Source of the DNA: VXNE01 sp965248075 | GTDB lineage: Bacteria; Pseudomonadota; Gammaproteobacteria; Pseudomonadales; Azotimanducaceae | Direction: 5' to 3' | Length of the DNA stretch: 64,000 nt | NCBI GenBank assembly: GCA_965248075.1 | Contig: CBDFIL010000001.1 | Coordinates: 558,001 to 622,000, forward strand | Part shown: in pieces, positions 35,062 through 44,258 of the stretch | How the letters are laid out: each line of letters opens with the position of its first letter | Numbering within the stretch: position 1 is the stretch's first letter | Program-made: the position numbers and the translations under genes | The notes under the pieces: generated by a model | Database searches by the model: none | What the model was told of the DNA's origin: nothing | What the model saw: the letters and a program-made list of their open reading frames with translations, nothing else

Positions 35062-36566
35062 GCCTTGCGGCGCAAGCGCTCGCGCGCGACCAGCGAACGT
35101 CCGCTCATCTCGGGCGGGGCCGCCAGACCCATCAGGTCGAGCAGCGTCGGCGCAACGTCGGACAGCGAGCCGCCCGTGTCCAGCCCGATGGCTTCGGGCC
35201 CGACGTACACCAGCGGCACCGGCCCGGAGGTGTGGGCCGTGTGCGCCTGGCCCGTGCCGTGGTCCCGCATCCGCTCCACGTTGCCGTGGTCCGCCGTGAC
35301 CAGGCATGGCCCGCCCACCTCGCCCATCGCGTCGACGATGCGCCGGAGGCACCCATCCACGGCCTCCACCGCCCGCACCGCCGCGTCGAAGTCGCCGCTA
35401 TGGCCGACCATGTCGGCGTTGGCGTAGTTGCACACAATCGCGTCGTAGGTATCCGCAGCGATGGCCTCCACCAGCCGGTCGGTGACTTCCGGCGCGCTCA
35501 TTTCCGGCAACAGATCGTAGGTCGCCACCTGCGGCGACGGCACCAGGATCCGATCTTCGCCCGGAAACGGCCGCTCGCGGCCTCCCGAGAAGAAGAAGGT
35601 CACGTGCGCGTACTTCTCCGTCTCGGCAATGCGCAGCTGGCGCTTCCCGAGGCCGCCGAGATACTCCCCGAACGAGTTCGACACCGGGTACGGCTCGAAG
35701 GCGCAGGCTGCAGCCAGTTCGTCCGCGTATCGTGTGAGCATGACGAAGTCGCCGAGCCGGGGGCGGGCGACCCGGGGGAAGGAGTCGAAGTCCCGGTCCA
35801 CGAAGGCGCGGGTGAGTTGCCTGGCGCGGTCCGCCCGGAAGTTCATGAACACCACGACGTCGCCGTCGCGGATGGGGGCTTGCCCGCCCACTACCGTTGG
35901 CTGTACGAACTCATCGCTCTCGCCGCGCTCGTAGGCCGCCTGCAGCGCGCCGGCCGCATCTGCGTGGCGATGCGCAGCCACACCGCGCGTCAGCAGATCG
36001 TACGCGGCCCGTACCCGCACCCAGCGCGCATCCCGGTCCATCGCGTAGTAGCGCCCGCAGATCGAAGCGACGTGCGCCCCGAAACGGACGAGACTCGACG
36101 CCGCGCTGCGCGGGGGTGTATCGCGTCCGTCGAGGAACGCGTGCAGGCAGACCTGCACGCCGGCCCGCCCGGCCATCTCGAGCAACGCCGCGATCTGGTT
36201 TTCGTGGCTGTGTACGCCGCCGGGCGAGACGAGCCCGAGAACATGGAGCCGCGCGCCGCGCGCCTTCTCGACCGCGGCCGCCAGCACCGGGTTGGCGACG
36301 AAACTGCCGTCTTCGATCGCCCGGTCGATACGCGTGAGGTCCTGGTGGACGACTCGCCCGGCACCGAGGTTCATGTGCCCGACCTCCGAGTTGCCCATCT
36401 GGCCGGCGGGCAACCCGACATCGCGCCCGGACCCGGAGATCACGGTGTGCGGCGCGCTCGCCCAGAGCCTGTCCCAATGCGGCGTGCTGGCGACATGTAT
36501 CGCGTTGTCGGCCGCGGCTTCGCCATGCCCCCAGCCGTCAAGCACCACCAGCAGCGCTGCCGCCAT
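35058..36566 (-). CDS. gpmI: 2,3-bisphosphoglycerate-independent phosphoglycerate mutase
   Basis: A 502-residue glycolytic enzyme interconverting 3- and 2-phosphoglycerate with manganese. The N-terminal metal site is VVLDGWG, the phospho-acceptor Ser is in MGNSEVGHMNLGAGR (about 60), and further metal ligands are in NYANADMVGHSGD and TADHGNVERM. Length is standard. gpmI-envC adjacency is a common gammaproteobacterial arrangement. ATG 36566 is the family start; the open frame continues far upstream through antisense DNA with no similarity. Confidence 0.97.
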   Translation of the reverse strand: MAAALLVVLDGWGHGEAAADNAIHVASTPHWDRLWASAPHTVISGSGRDVGLPAGQMGNSEVGHMNLGAGRVVHQDLTRIDRAIEDGSFVANPVLAAAVEKARGARLHVLGLVSPGGVHSHENQIAALLEMAGRAGVQVCLHAFLDGRDTPPRSAASSLVRFGAHVASICGRYYAMDRDARWVRVRAAYDLLTRGVAAHRHADAAGALQAAYERGESDEFVQPTVVGGQAPIRDGDVVVFMNFRADRARQLTRAFVDRDFDSFPRVARPRLGDFVMLTRYADELAAACAFEPYPVSNSFGEYLGGLGKRQLRIAETEKYAHVTFFFSGGRERPFPGEDRILVPSPQVATYDLLPEMSAPEVTDRLVEAIAADTYDAIVCNYANADMVGHSGDFDAAVRAVEAVDGCLRRIVDAMGEVGGPCLVTADHGNVERMRDHGTGQAHTAHTSGPVPLVYVGPEAIGLDTGGSLSDVAPTLLDLMGLAAPPEMSGRSLVARERLRRKA

Positions 36567-36651
36567 CGAAGTTCCCGGAAACTCTTTCGCGTGACGGCGC
36601 ATTATCCTGCGAAACCCCGGCTCGTGACAGCCGCGCCCCCGGGTCCGGGGG

Positions 36652-36690
36652 CCAGTACCCGGGGCCAGTACCCGGGACCAGTACCCGGGC
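36652..36690. repeat. Three 13-bp tandem repeats
   Basis: CCAGTACCCGGGG, CCAGTACCCGGGA and CCAGTACCCGGGC follow one another between the divergent gpmI and rhodanese genes, with a related CCCGGGTCCGGGGG just before. Each unit contains the palindrome CCCGGG. A TATAAT at 36713-36718 lies downstream and could be the -10 of the rhodanese gene. Too short and too regular for a CRISPR. Confidence 0.85.
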
Positions 36691-36761
36691 CCCGGTCGAC
36701 GGCTCGGTCGCCTATAATGCCGCCCGCCACGACATGTCCCGATCGACCGCCCACGCCGCAC

Positions 36762-37178
36762 ATGGAACAGTTCTTCGAATTCATCGCCAGCCACCCCTTC
36801 CTCGCCGGCGCGTTCGTGCTGCTTCTGGGCCTGTTCGTTCGCAACGAAATGCAACGCGGCGGAGAGACCGTGACGGCGCAGCAGCTGGTCTCGCTGATCA
36901 ACCGCGAAGGCGCGCTGGTCCTCGACGTGCGCGACAAGAAGGACTTCCGCGAAGGCCACATCGTCGACGCGCTGAACATCCCTCATACGGCCCTGGGCGA
37001 CCGCTTGCGTGAACTCGAGAAGTACAAGGCGAAACCGGTCGTCGTCGCCTGCAAGATGGGGCAGCACTCCGGCGCCGCCGGGACCGTGCTGCGCAAGGCG
37101 GGTTTCGAGAACGTCGCGCGGTTGCGCGGCGGCGTCACGGAGTGGCGCGGTCAGAACCTGCCGGTGGTCAAGGGATGA
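36762..37178 (+). CDS. YibN-like membrane-anchored rhodanese
   Basis: A 138-residue protein with an N-terminal membrane helix (PFLAGAFVLLLGLFV) and one rhodanese domain. Landmarks are LVLDVRDKKDFREGHIVDALN and VVACKMGQHSGAAGTVL, where Cys is the sulfur-carrying residue. E. coli YibN sits next to grxC and secB in the same way; here grxC is missing between them. Located 75 bp upstream of secB. Confidence 0.9.
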   Translation: MEQFFEFIASHPFLAGAFVLLLGLFVRNEMQRGGETVTAQQLVSLINREGALVLDVRDKKDFREGHIVDALNIPHTALGDRLRELEKYKAKPVVVACKMGQHSGAAGTVLRKAGFENVARLRGGVTEWRGQNLPVVKG

Positions 37179-37253
37179 CGCGCGCGCCCGAACCGCGCCC
37201 CCACGCGGCAGCCCCACGCCGAACTCCGTTGTCCGACCACCGGAGCCCCTGAA

Positions 37254-37757
37254 ATGGCCACCAACGACCCAGGCATCGTGCCGGTCGCGACACCACCCTC
37301 TGCCCGCGTCCAGGTCGAGCGCGTCTACCTGCGGGACGTGTCGTTCGAATCCCCCATGGCGCCGGAGATCTTTCGCCGGGAGTGGAAACCCGACGTGCAG
37401 CTCGACATCAACACCCGCGCGAACCGCCTCGAGGGCAGCCGCTTCGAGGTCGTGCTCACGGCCACCCTGTCGGCGCGCCTCGACGCCGTCGATGGCGGCG
37501 AGCGGCCCACCGGGCTCATCGTCGAGGTGCAGCAGGCCGGGGTATTCTCGATCGAGGGCGTAGAGGGGCCGCCGCTGCAGCAGATCCTGGCGATGGCGTG
37601 TCCCGACATCCTCTTCCCGTACGTGCGAGAGACCGTGGACAACCTGGTCGTGAAGGGCACTTTCCCGCCCTTCATGCTCGCACCGGTCGACTTCGCCGCC
37701 CTGTACCGCGAGGCCCTGCGCCGGCACGAGGCGATGGCCGGCGAAAAGGACAACTGA
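37254..37757 (+). CDS. secB: Protein-export chaperone SecB
   Basis: A 167-residue cytosolic tetrameric chaperone that keeps preproteins unfolded and hands them to SecA. The family pattern RVYLRDVSFESPMAPEIFRR is at residue 24, the FSIEGV and CPDILFPYVRETV segments follow, and FPPFMLAPVDFAALY lies near the C-terminus. Length is typical of gammaproteobacterial SecB. It ends 21 bp from the convergent trmL gene. Confidence 0.97.
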   Translation: MATNDPGIVPVATPPSARVQVERVYLRDVSFESPMAPEIFRREWKPDVQLDINTRANRLEGSRFEVVLTATLSARLDAVDGGERPTGLIVEVQQAGVFSIEGVEGPPLQQILAMACPDILFPYVRETVDNLVVKGTFPPFMLAPVDFAALYREALRRHEAMAGEKDN

Positions 37758-37778
37758 GCCCTCCCGGGAGCGACGCGC

Positions 37779-38234
37779 CTACCCGAAGTCCAGTTGCCGC
37801 CAGACCTCGTACACCGCGACCGCCACGGCATTGGCAAGATTCAGGCTGCGCGAACGCGGACGCATCGGGATGCGCAGGCGACGCTCGGGCGGCAACGCGG
37901 CAAGAATCTCCGTCGGCAGGCCGCGGGACTCCGGGCCGAACAACAACGCGTCGGTCGCACGGTACGCCGGCGCCGTATGCGGCAGCTCCCCCCGGGTGGT
38001 GAAGGCGAACACCCGCTTCGGACCGGCCTCGTTCAGGTAGGCATCGAGGTTCGGATGAACGCGCACATCCGCGTACTCCCGGTAGTCGAGCCCGGCCCGG
38101 CGCAGACGGGCGTCGTCGAGTTCGAAGCCGAGCGGTTCGATGAGCGCGAGACGCGCACCGGTATTCGCCGCGAGGCGCATGACGCTCCCCGTGTTGGGCG
38201 GGATCTCCGGCTCGTAGAGGACGATATCGACCAT
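37779..38234 (-). CDS. trmL: tRNA (cytidine(34)-2'-O)-methyltransferase
   Basis: A 151-residue SPOUT-fold methyltransferase that modifies the wobble base of certain tRNA-Leu species. It has VLYEPEIPPNTGSVMRLAAN near the N-terminus, LLFGPESRGLP in the middle and SLNLANAVAVAVYE forming the C-terminal AdoMet knot. ATG 38234 gives the normal length. The frame is open far upstream through the antisense strand of the acyl-CoA dehydrogenase, which is not real coding. Confidence 0.95.
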   Translation of the reverse strand: MVDIVLYEPEIPPNTGSVMRLAANTGARLALIEPLGFELDDARLRRAGLDYREYADVRVHPNLDAYLNEAGPKRVFAFTTRGELPHTAPAYRATDALLFGPESRGLPTEILAALPPERRLRIPMRPRSRSLNLANAVAVAVYEVWRQLDFG

Positions 38235-38351
38235 GCGGAACGGTTGTGCCGTGAACGCGTCTCCTTGCGGCAGAGTATATTGGCGTCGCATCGAGAGCGG
38301 TCGCGGCCCCGACCAGGGGGCGGACGGACACTTCACCTGGACGGAGGACCG

Positions 38352-39557
38352 ATGGGCGAGGGGCCAGACAACCACTACGGATTCCAGTTGCCGGACGAAC
38401 TGATCCTGCTGCGCGACCAGATACGGCGCTTCATGCGGGAGCAAGTGAAGCCCGTCGAGGACAAGCTGCCCCACGACGCCATCGGCTGCGGGCCCGAGGA
38501 TCGCGCCCGTCTGCGCGCGATCGCGGAGGGCATGGGGCTCACGCGCCTGACCGTACCGGAGGAATACGGCGGCAATCCCGTCAGTGCCCTCACCCGGACG
38601 ATCATCGCGGAGGAGTCCGCCAAGTGCCGGCTCGGCGCGTACAACCCGGCCCTCGGGGCGTTCGGGGGCGGCCCGCCGAACATCATCTGGGGCGGTACGC
38701 CGGCACAGATCGAGCAGTACGGCATTCCCTGCGTGGAAGGCAGGAAACGCGCCTTCGTCGCCATCACCGAGCCGACGGGCGGTTCCGACCCGCGCAACAA
38801 CATCACCACCCGCGCGGAGCAGCGCGGCGACGTGTGGGTCCTGAACGGCCGCAAGATGTGGATCACGGCGGCGGGGGGCGCCGACTTCGGCATCGTCTTC
38901 GCGCGCACGAGCGACGGCGGCGACGGCGGGCCACCGCAGATCACCGCCTTCATCGTCGAGCCGGACTTTCCCGGAATCGAGTTCAACGAGATCAAGGTCA
39001 TCCGGGCTCTCTCTCCGTACGAGATCGTCCTGGAGAACTGCGAAGTGCCGGCCGAGAACGTGCTCGGCGACGTCGGCCGCGGCTTCGGCGTGGCGCAGAC
39101 CTGGCTCGTCGATGGACGCATCCCCTATGCAGCCGGTTGCATCGGCATCGCCCAGGAGGCCCTCGACATGGCGTGCGGCTGGGTGAAGCAGCGTCCGACC
39201 CGCGGCGGCATGCTGGCGGACAAGCAGGCGATCCAGTGGATGATCGCCGACTCCGAGGTCGAGTTGCGCGCCGCCCGCATGCTCGTCTACGACGCGGCCT
39301 CCAAGGTGGACGCCGGATTGCCGGGCAAGGTCGATGCCTCCATCTGCAAGCTCTACGGCACCGAGACCGCCGGACGCGTGGTGGACCGCGCCATCCAGAT
39401 GTTCGGTGGCATGGGAGTCGCCAGGGAAATGCCGCTCGAACGCTGGTACCGCGAGATGCGCGTCAAGCGGATCGGCGAAGGGCCCTCGGAGGTACACCGG
39501 ATGGTGATCGCGCGGGACAAGCTGCGCAACACCGACGGCGGCAACTACTTCGGCTGA
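38352..39557 (+). CDS. Acyl-CoA dehydrogenase
   Basis: A 401-residue FAD enzyme that desaturates an acyl-CoA. Landmarks are AITEPTGGSDPRNN near 137, ITAAGGADFGIVFART near 172, and MFGGMGVAREMPLERWYRE with RIGEGPSEVHR near the C-terminus, where the Glu in GEG is in the usual catalytic-base position. ATG 38352 follows ACGGAGG. Ten bases separate it from the next gene's ATG, so it is likely co-transcribed with the PLP enzyme. Confidence 0.93.
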   Translation: MGEGPDNHYGFQLPDELILLRDQIRRFMREQVKPVEDKLPHDAIGCGPEDRARLRAIAEGMGLTRLTVPEEYGGNPVSALTRTIIAEESAKCRLGAYNPALGAFGGGPPNIIWGGTPAQIEQYGIPCVEGRKRAFVAITEPTGGSDPRNNITTRAEQRGDVWVLNGRKMWITAAGGADFGIVFARTSDGGDGGPPQITAFIVEPDFPGIEFNEIKVIRALSPYEIVLENCEVPAENVLGDVGRGFGVAQTWLVDGRIPYAAGCIGIAQEALDMACGWVKQRPTRGGMLADKQAIQWMIADSEVELRAARMLVYDAASKVDAGLPGKVDASICKLYGTETAGRVVDRAIQMFGGMGVAREMPLERWYREMRVKRIGEGPSEVHRMVIARDKLRNTDGGNYFG

Positions 39558-39566
39558 GGGCGACTC

Positions 39567-40739
39567 ATGACCGAGAGGAGCGACCCCCGACCCGACCACG
39601 GGTTCGAGACCCGCGCCATACACAGCGGCCAGCCATCGGATCCGACCACCGGGGCGGTCAACGTACCCGTCTACCTCACCTCGACGTACGCGCAGTCGGC
39701 CCCGGGCGTGCACCAGGGCTACGACTACTCGCGCACCGCCAATCCCACCCGGAGCGCCTTCGAGGCATGCCTCGCGGATCTCGAGGGCGGGCGCCATGGC
39801 TTCGCGTTCGCTTCGGGCTGTGTGGCGACCACCACGGTGATGCACCTCGTCAAGGCCGGCGAGCACGTCGTGGCGTGCGACGATCTCTACGGCGGCAGCT
39901 TGCGCCTGTTCGACCGCGTGCTCGCCGACCACGGCCTGCGCTTCAGCTACGTCGATCTTGCCGACCCTGCCGCCCTTGCGGGCGCGATGCGGCCCGAAAC
40001 GCGCCTGGTGTGGATCGAGACCCCGACCAATCCGCTCCTCAAGCTGATCGACATCGAAGCCGTCGCCGCCGCCGCCCACGCACGCGGCGCGCTGCTGGCC
40101 GTGGACAACACGTTCATGAGCCCGTACTTCCAGCGACCGCTCGCCCTCGGGGCGGATCTCGTCGCCCACTCCACGACGAAATACGTGGGCGGCCACAGCG
40201 ACCTCGTCGGGGGCGCCGTGGTCACGGACGACGACGATCTGGCCGCCAGGCTCGCGTTCCTGTCGAACTCGGTGGGCGGCGTGCAGAGCACCTTCGACGC
40301 CTGGCTCTGCATGCGGAGCCTCAAGACCCTCGCCGTGCGCATGCAGGCCCACGAGCGCAATGCGTTCGCGGTCGCCCGCTTTCTCGACGACCACGCCAGG
40401 GTCGACGAGACGATCTACCCCGGCCTGCCCTCCCATCCCCAACACGCACTGGCCGCCCGGCAGATGCACGGCTTCGGTGGGATGGTCTCGTTCCGCATTC
40501 GCGGTGGCCTGCCGGCCGCCGAGCGGTTCCTCAAGCGGCTCAAGGTGTTCACCCTCGCGGAGAGCCTCGGCGGCGTGGAGTCCCTGGTCGAACACCCGGC
40601 GATCATGACCCATGCGAGCGTGCCGCCGGAGCAGCGCGCCGCCCTCGGCATCGGCGACAGCCTGATCCGCCTGTCGGTGGGGATCGAGAGCGAGGCGGAT
40701 CTCATCCGCGACCTGGACGACGCCCTGGCGGTGGTCTGA
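39567..40739 (+). CDS. Cystathionine gamma-synthase/lyase family PLP enzyme
   Basis: A 390-residue trans-sulfuration-type PLP enzyme. It begins ETRAIHSGQPSDPTTGAVNVPVYLTS, holds YSRTANPTR near 52, DNTFMSPYFQRPLALGADLV near 180 and the PLP-binding Lys in HSTTKYVGGHSD near 203. C-terminal SLGGVESLVEHPAIMTHASVP is typical. Synthase, gamma-lyase or O-acetylhomoserine activities cannot be separated here. It heads a run of four genes joined by very short gaps or 4-bp overlaps. Confidence 0.92.
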   Translation: MTERSDPRPDHGFETRAIHSGQPSDPTTGAVNVPVYLTSTYAQSAPGVHQGYDYSRTANPTRSAFEACLADLEGGRHGFAFASGCVATTTVMHLVKAGEHVVACDDLYGGSLRLFDRVLADHGLRFSYVDLADPAALAGAMRPETRLVWIETPTNPLLKLIDIEAVAAAAHARGALLAVDNTFMSPYFQRPLALGADLVAHSTTKYVGGHSDLVGGAVVTDDDDLAARLAFLSNSVGGVQSTFDAWLCMRSLKTLAVRMQAHERNAFAVARFLDDHARVDETIYPGLPSHPQHALAARQMHGFGGMVSFRIRGGLPAAERFLKRLKVFTLAESLGGVESLVEHPAIMTHASVPPEQRAALGIGDSLIRLSVGIESEADLIRDLDDALAVV

Positions 40740-40741
40740 TC

Positions 40742-41182
40742 GTGGTGGAGCACGACCGCGACGTGCCGGTCATCGATGACATCGGACGCCGCCTCCCGGA
40801 AGCCGGGTCGATCGAACGCGCCGCCGCGGTGCCCGGCCTGTTCGTCGCGTGGTGCGTGAACATGGGGCTGATCGGCGACGCTCTCGCGCGCGACGAAAGC
40901 CGCGCCATCTTGCGCCTCAAGTTCCGCGAGATCGGCGGCGGCGAGTTCCTCGTCGCCGCCTGCGGCGGTTCCCTCGACGCACATGCGCTGTCCGACACGG
41001 GCATCGCGTTCGCGCACAGGCACTACGCGGCATTCGACTCGTTCGTGCGTGCTGCCATCGACGCGCCGGTCGAAGACAAGTGGGCGACCTACGACCGGGT
41101 AGCGCCCTGGCTGACCGCGCGTTACATGGGACGGCGTCCCCGGCGCAGGTTCGAGTGGAGGCCCTGGAAGTGGCGCAAGTGA
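40742..41182 (+). CDS. Hypothetical protein
   Basis: A 146-residue protein with no family I can name with confidence. The N-terminal part holds RLPEAGSIERAAAVPGLFVAWCVNMGLIGD and then EFLVAACGGSLDAHALS, ending in a very basic tail (GRRPRRRFEWRPWKWRK). The pattern of aliphatic helices is a little like DUF7832-type immunity or regulatory proteins, which is a guess. GTG start 2 bp after the preceding gene; stop overlaps the next GTG as GTGA. The coupling argues that it is a real gene. Confidence 0.7.
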   Translation: MVEHDRDVPVIDDIGRRLPEAGSIERAAAVPGLFVAWCVNMGLIGDALARDESRAILRLKFREIGGGEFLVAACGGSLDAHALSDTGIAFAHRHYAAFDSFVRAAIDAPVEDKWATYDRVAPWLTARYMGRRPRRRFEWRPWKWRK

Positions 41183-41712
41183 CCGCGGCAGTGCTCGCGG
41201 CACGCCGCAAATGGCAATTCCGCGGCGACCGGCGCCCCGCTTTCGCCCAGGCGACGGGCCACGGCGAAGAGTCCGTGTGGGACTATCCCCGGCCACCGCG
41301 CCTGGTGCCTGACTCCCGGCACGTTCGCGTCACGTGCGCGGGACGACCGCTCGCGGACTCCGCGCGCGCCGTGCGTATTCTCGAAACCGCGTCGCCTCCC
41401 ACCTTCTACGTCCCCCCGGAGGACGTGTGCGAGGCGTTGCTCCACCCGGCCGCCCGGACGACGTTCTGCGAGTGGAAGGGCCTCGCGCAGGAGTTCGATC
41501 TCGCGGACCGGACGCGGGTCGCCTGGCGCTACATCGACCCGTTCCCGGAGTTCGATGCCGTCGCGGGCTTCGTCTCCTTCTACCCCGCGCGGGTACGGTG
41601 CACCGTCGATGGCGAGCCCGTCCACCCCCAGCCTGGCGGTTACTACGGCGGCTGGCTCACGGCGGAAGTGGTCGGGCCGGTCAAGGGTGCGCCGGGGAGC
41701 GAGTGGTGGTGA
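41179..41712 (+). CDS. DUF427 domain protein
   Basis: A 177-residue protein. The DUF427 core is clear: RVTCAGRPLADSARAVRILE near 50, FYVPPEDV, TTFCEWKG and near the end VHPQPGGYYGGWLT followed by EVVGPVKG. DUF427 proteins are small beta folds of unknown function and often occur near metabolic enzymes. GTG 41179 overlaps the preceding stop as GTGA and its own stop overlaps the GNAT start the same way. Confidence 0.88.
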   Translation: MTAAVLAARRKWQFRGDRRPAFAQATGHGEESVWDYPRPPRLVPDSRHVRVTCAGRPLADSARAVRILETASPPTFYVPPEDVCEALLHPAARTTFCEWKGLAQEFDLADRTRVAWRYIDPFPEFDAVAGFVSFYPARVRCTVDGEPVHPQPGGYYGGWLTAEVVGPVKGAPGSEWW

Positions 41713-42071
41713 GCTTCACGCCCCGCGACGCGCGCATCTTTCGGCCCTATCCCGGCGAAGTTCCGTGGCCGGACGCCGACCCGCGGTGGACGCGCGTCGC
41801 GAAGCTCGACGACGCCGTCATCGGAGCGTACGAGATCGAGCGGCTGTCGACGTTCCGCTTCCGAGTCGTCGCCCTTTGGGTCGACCAACCCTTCCGGCGC
41901 AACGGCCTCGGGCGCTGGCTCCTCGGGCACGCCGTCGGCACCGCGGAGAGCCAGGGCGCACGGGAGATCGAGGCGCCGGCGGGTATGGCTTTCTATGAGC
42001 GCTACGGCTTCCGTCCGCCCGGCGACGAGTCGGCGCCCGAATTGTCGGTCCTTGTACTGACGCCGGAGTAG
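41709..42071 (+). CDS. GNAT-family N-acetyltransferase
   Basis: A 120-residue acetyltransferase with the acetyl-CoA loop RRNGLGRWLLGHA and the C-terminal FYERYGFRPPGDE. Substrate unknown. The start lies in a GTGGTGGTGA run where the last GTG overlaps the DUF427 stop. The TAG stop (42069-42071) is also the first bases of a GTAGGGGCGAC-type repeat. Confidence 0.85.
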   Translation: MSFTPRDARIFRPYPGEVPWPDADPRWTRVAKLDDAVIGAYEIERLSTFRFRVVALWVDQPFRRNGLGRWLLGHAVGTAESQGAREIEAPAGMAFYERYGFRPPGDESAPELSVLVLTPE

Positions 42072-42255
42072 GGGCGACCCTCGCGGTCGCCCGTGTGGAC
42101 CCCGTGCAAGCCCCTGGCAACGGGCCGCCACAAGGGCGGCGCCTCGCATGGAACAAGTCCGCTCGCCGTTGATTCGGCACGGTTGTAGGGGCGACCCTTG
42201 TGGTCGCCCGTGCTGGAACCGTGCACGAATCCGGGACGGGACGGGACAAGCCCGT
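42069..42255. repeat. Cluster of GTAGGGGCGAC-type palindromes
   Basis: Two palindromic units are seen: 42072-42092 (GGGCGACC...GGTCGCCC) and 42185-42211 (GTAGGGGCGACCC, then TTG, then TGGTCGCCCGT). Between them lies GGCCGCC/GGGCGGC and at 42148 a CATGGAACA-type unit. A second family, GGGACGGGACAAG with CCCGTCCCCT, is at 42236-42260 and runs into the mobile unit. The 42185 copy shows the uninterrupted form of the repeat that is split by the IS1111-group element at 48.6 kb. Confidence 0.85.
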
Positions 42256-42464
42256 CCCCTCGCATGGAACAAAAACCGAACTCCTTTTAATTCAACGGGT
42301 TGGCAGAACGCCATTTAACATAACTCAAGGTGCCCAGGCGGCGGCCGCCGCCCTTGTTTCCTGCACGTCAGTGCCCCGGCGCGCCGGGGGGGAAACGTAA
42401 GCGTTCGGTAGCCGTGTGATGCGGGAGGCTGGACACATCCGGCGGATTGGTGTATACCGGCGGC

Positions 42465-44258
42465 ATGACTGTCGGGTTCGAATTGGCGCGTTTGGAAGGG
42501 TCGTTGCCGCGGGGCGGGGCGGCGGAGGAGCCGAGCGGCGGGTCGTGCGCGGGATGCGCGGCGTTGCGGGAGGAGTTGTCGAGGCTTCGGCGGGAAGGCA
42601 TTGAAGCGCGTTGGGCGGCGAACTATTGGAGGTCGATGCACGGTCGGGCGCGGGCGCGGGAACGGCTGGCGCGGGCGGAATTGGAGCGGTCGCGGTCGGC
42701 CTCGACGGCGCGGGAGTTGGAGCGGACGGCGAGCGGCTTGCGCCACGCGTGCGCGAAGCTGCGGTCGCGGGTCGAGGAACTGGAGAACGGCAACGACCGC
42801 CTTCGGGCGCGCAACCGCCGGTTGACGAAGGAGCGCTACGGTCGGCGAAGCGAACGGCGGCGGGGGGCGCGCGGAAGCGTGCGCGGCGCGGCGTCGCGCA
42901 CGGGACGGTCACGGGGTCGGCAAGCGGGCACGGCGTCGCACGGGCGCACGCCGCGCCCGGCGCTGGCGGCGGTGGAGGAGACGCTGGAGCCGTCGGAGCG
43001 GAGTTGTCCGCGCTGCGGTCGGGCGTATGTGGCGAACGGCACGACGACGACGGAGCTGATCGAGGTGGAGGTGCGCGCGCATGTGCGCCGCGTGCGTCGG
43101 GTTCGGCGGCGCGCGGCGTGCGCGTGTGCGCCGGGGCGCGAGACGTTGGGCCCGGCGGCGCCGCGGCTGTTCCCGAACACGCCGTACGGGGTGAGCGTCT
43201 GGGCGCTGTTCCTGCTGGAGAAGTACGCGCACCACCGGCCGTTGCGGGCGGTGTCGCGGATGCTGTCGGCGCACGGCCTCGACATCGCGCCCGGCACCTT
43301 GGCGGACAGCCTGCCCCGGTTCGCGCCGCTGTTCGCGCCGCTGTCGGTGGCGATCGCCGAGCGGCAGGCGGCGGCGCGGGTGGCGCACGGCGACGAGACG
43401 AGTTGGACGGTGCACGCGCGCGGCGAGCGCGGCGACAGTCCGCGCTGCTGGCTGTGGGTATGCCTGACGGCGGACGCGGTGCGCCTGCGCGTCGATCCGT
43501 CGCGCGGCGCGGCGGCGGCGCGGGAGTTGTTCGCCGGCCTCGGGGCCGAGGCGCCGGTGCACTTGGTCTGCGACCGCTACGCGGTCTACGCCAAGCTGGC
43601 GCGGGAGGAGCCGAAGCGGTTCGTGCGCGCCCTCTGCTGGGCGCACGCCCGGCGCGACTTCATCGACGCGAGCGTCGGCCGCCCGCGGCTCGAGAAGTGG
43701 TGCGCGCGCTGGCTGGAACGCATCGCGGCGCTGTACCGCCGCAACGCGGAGCGGGCGCGGCGCCGGGACCGCGCCGTGCCGATCGAGAAACAGAGCGTGG
43801 CCTTCGCGCGGGCGCAACGGCGCCTGCAGCGCGGCGCCGACGCCCTGTTCGAGCGGGCGCGGCGGGAACTCGCCACGCTGCCGGACGGCGCGCCGCAAGG
43901 CCAGCCGCTGCGCGCGCTGGAGCGCCACCGCGACGGCTTGACGGCGTTCTTGCGCGACCCGGCGGTGCCGATGGACAACAACGCCGCCGAGCGCGCCCTA
44001 CGCGGCGCGGCGATCGGCCGCAAGCTGTCGTTCGGCTCGCACAGCGAAACCGGCGCGGAACTGGCCGGCCATCTCTACTCGGTGTTCGGCACGCTCGCGC
44101 TGGCCGGCCTGCGGCCCTATCCCTGGCTCATGGACTACCTGCGGGCGTGCGCCGCGTCGGGCGGCCGGCCGCCAGCGGACGCCGGCGCCTGGCTGCCCTG
44201 GGGAATGGACGACAGCGGCGCCCGCCGCTGGCGCGGCCGCCCCGCGCAAGGCCCGTGA
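42465..44258 (+). CDS. IS66-family DDE transposase (TnpC-type)
   Basis: A 597-residue transposase. The N-terminal part is a charged coiled coil, followed by a zinc-finger region (SCPRCGRAYVANG near 188, then CACAPG). The catalytic core has Asp in HGDETSW, Asp in VCDRYAVYAKL and Glu in MDNNAAERALRG; CWAHARRDF and GAELAGHLYSVFGTLALAG complete the family pattern. Very high GC and many Arg and Ala codons set it apart from neighbours. ATG 42465 starts shortly inside the left end. Its stop overlaps the DruA-like gene as GTGA. Confidence 0.92.
   Translation: MTVGFELARLEGSLPRGGAAEEPSGGSCAGCAALREELSRLRREGIEARWAANYWRSMHGRARARERLARAELERSRSASTARELERTASGLRHACAKLRSRVEELENGNDRLRARNRRLTKERYGRRSERRRGARGSVRGAASRTGRSRGRQAGTASHGRTPRPALAAVEETLEPSERSCPRCGRAYVANGTTTTELIEVEVRAHVRRVRRVRRRAACACAPGRETLGPAAPRLFPNTPYGVSVWALFLLEKYAHHRPLRAVSRMLSAHGLDIAPGTLADSLPRFAPLFAPLSVAIAERQAAARVAHGDETSWTVHARGERGDSPRCWLWVCLTADAVRLRVDPSRGAAAARELFAGLGAEAPVHLVCDRYAVYAKLAREEPKRFVRALCWAHARRDFIDASVGRPRLEKWCARWLERIAALYRRNAERARRRDRAVPIEKQSVAFARAQRRLQRGADALFERARRELATLPDGAPQGQPLRALERHRDGLTAFLRDPAVPMDNNAAERALRGAAIGRKLSFGSHSETGAELAGHLYSVFGTLALAGLRPYPWLMDYLRACAASGGRPPADAGAWLPWGMDDSGARRWRGRPAQGP

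Noticed and set aside
36652..36690. CRISPR-like repeat
   Set aside because: Three 13-bp units follow each other without spacers, and no cas genes are in the window.
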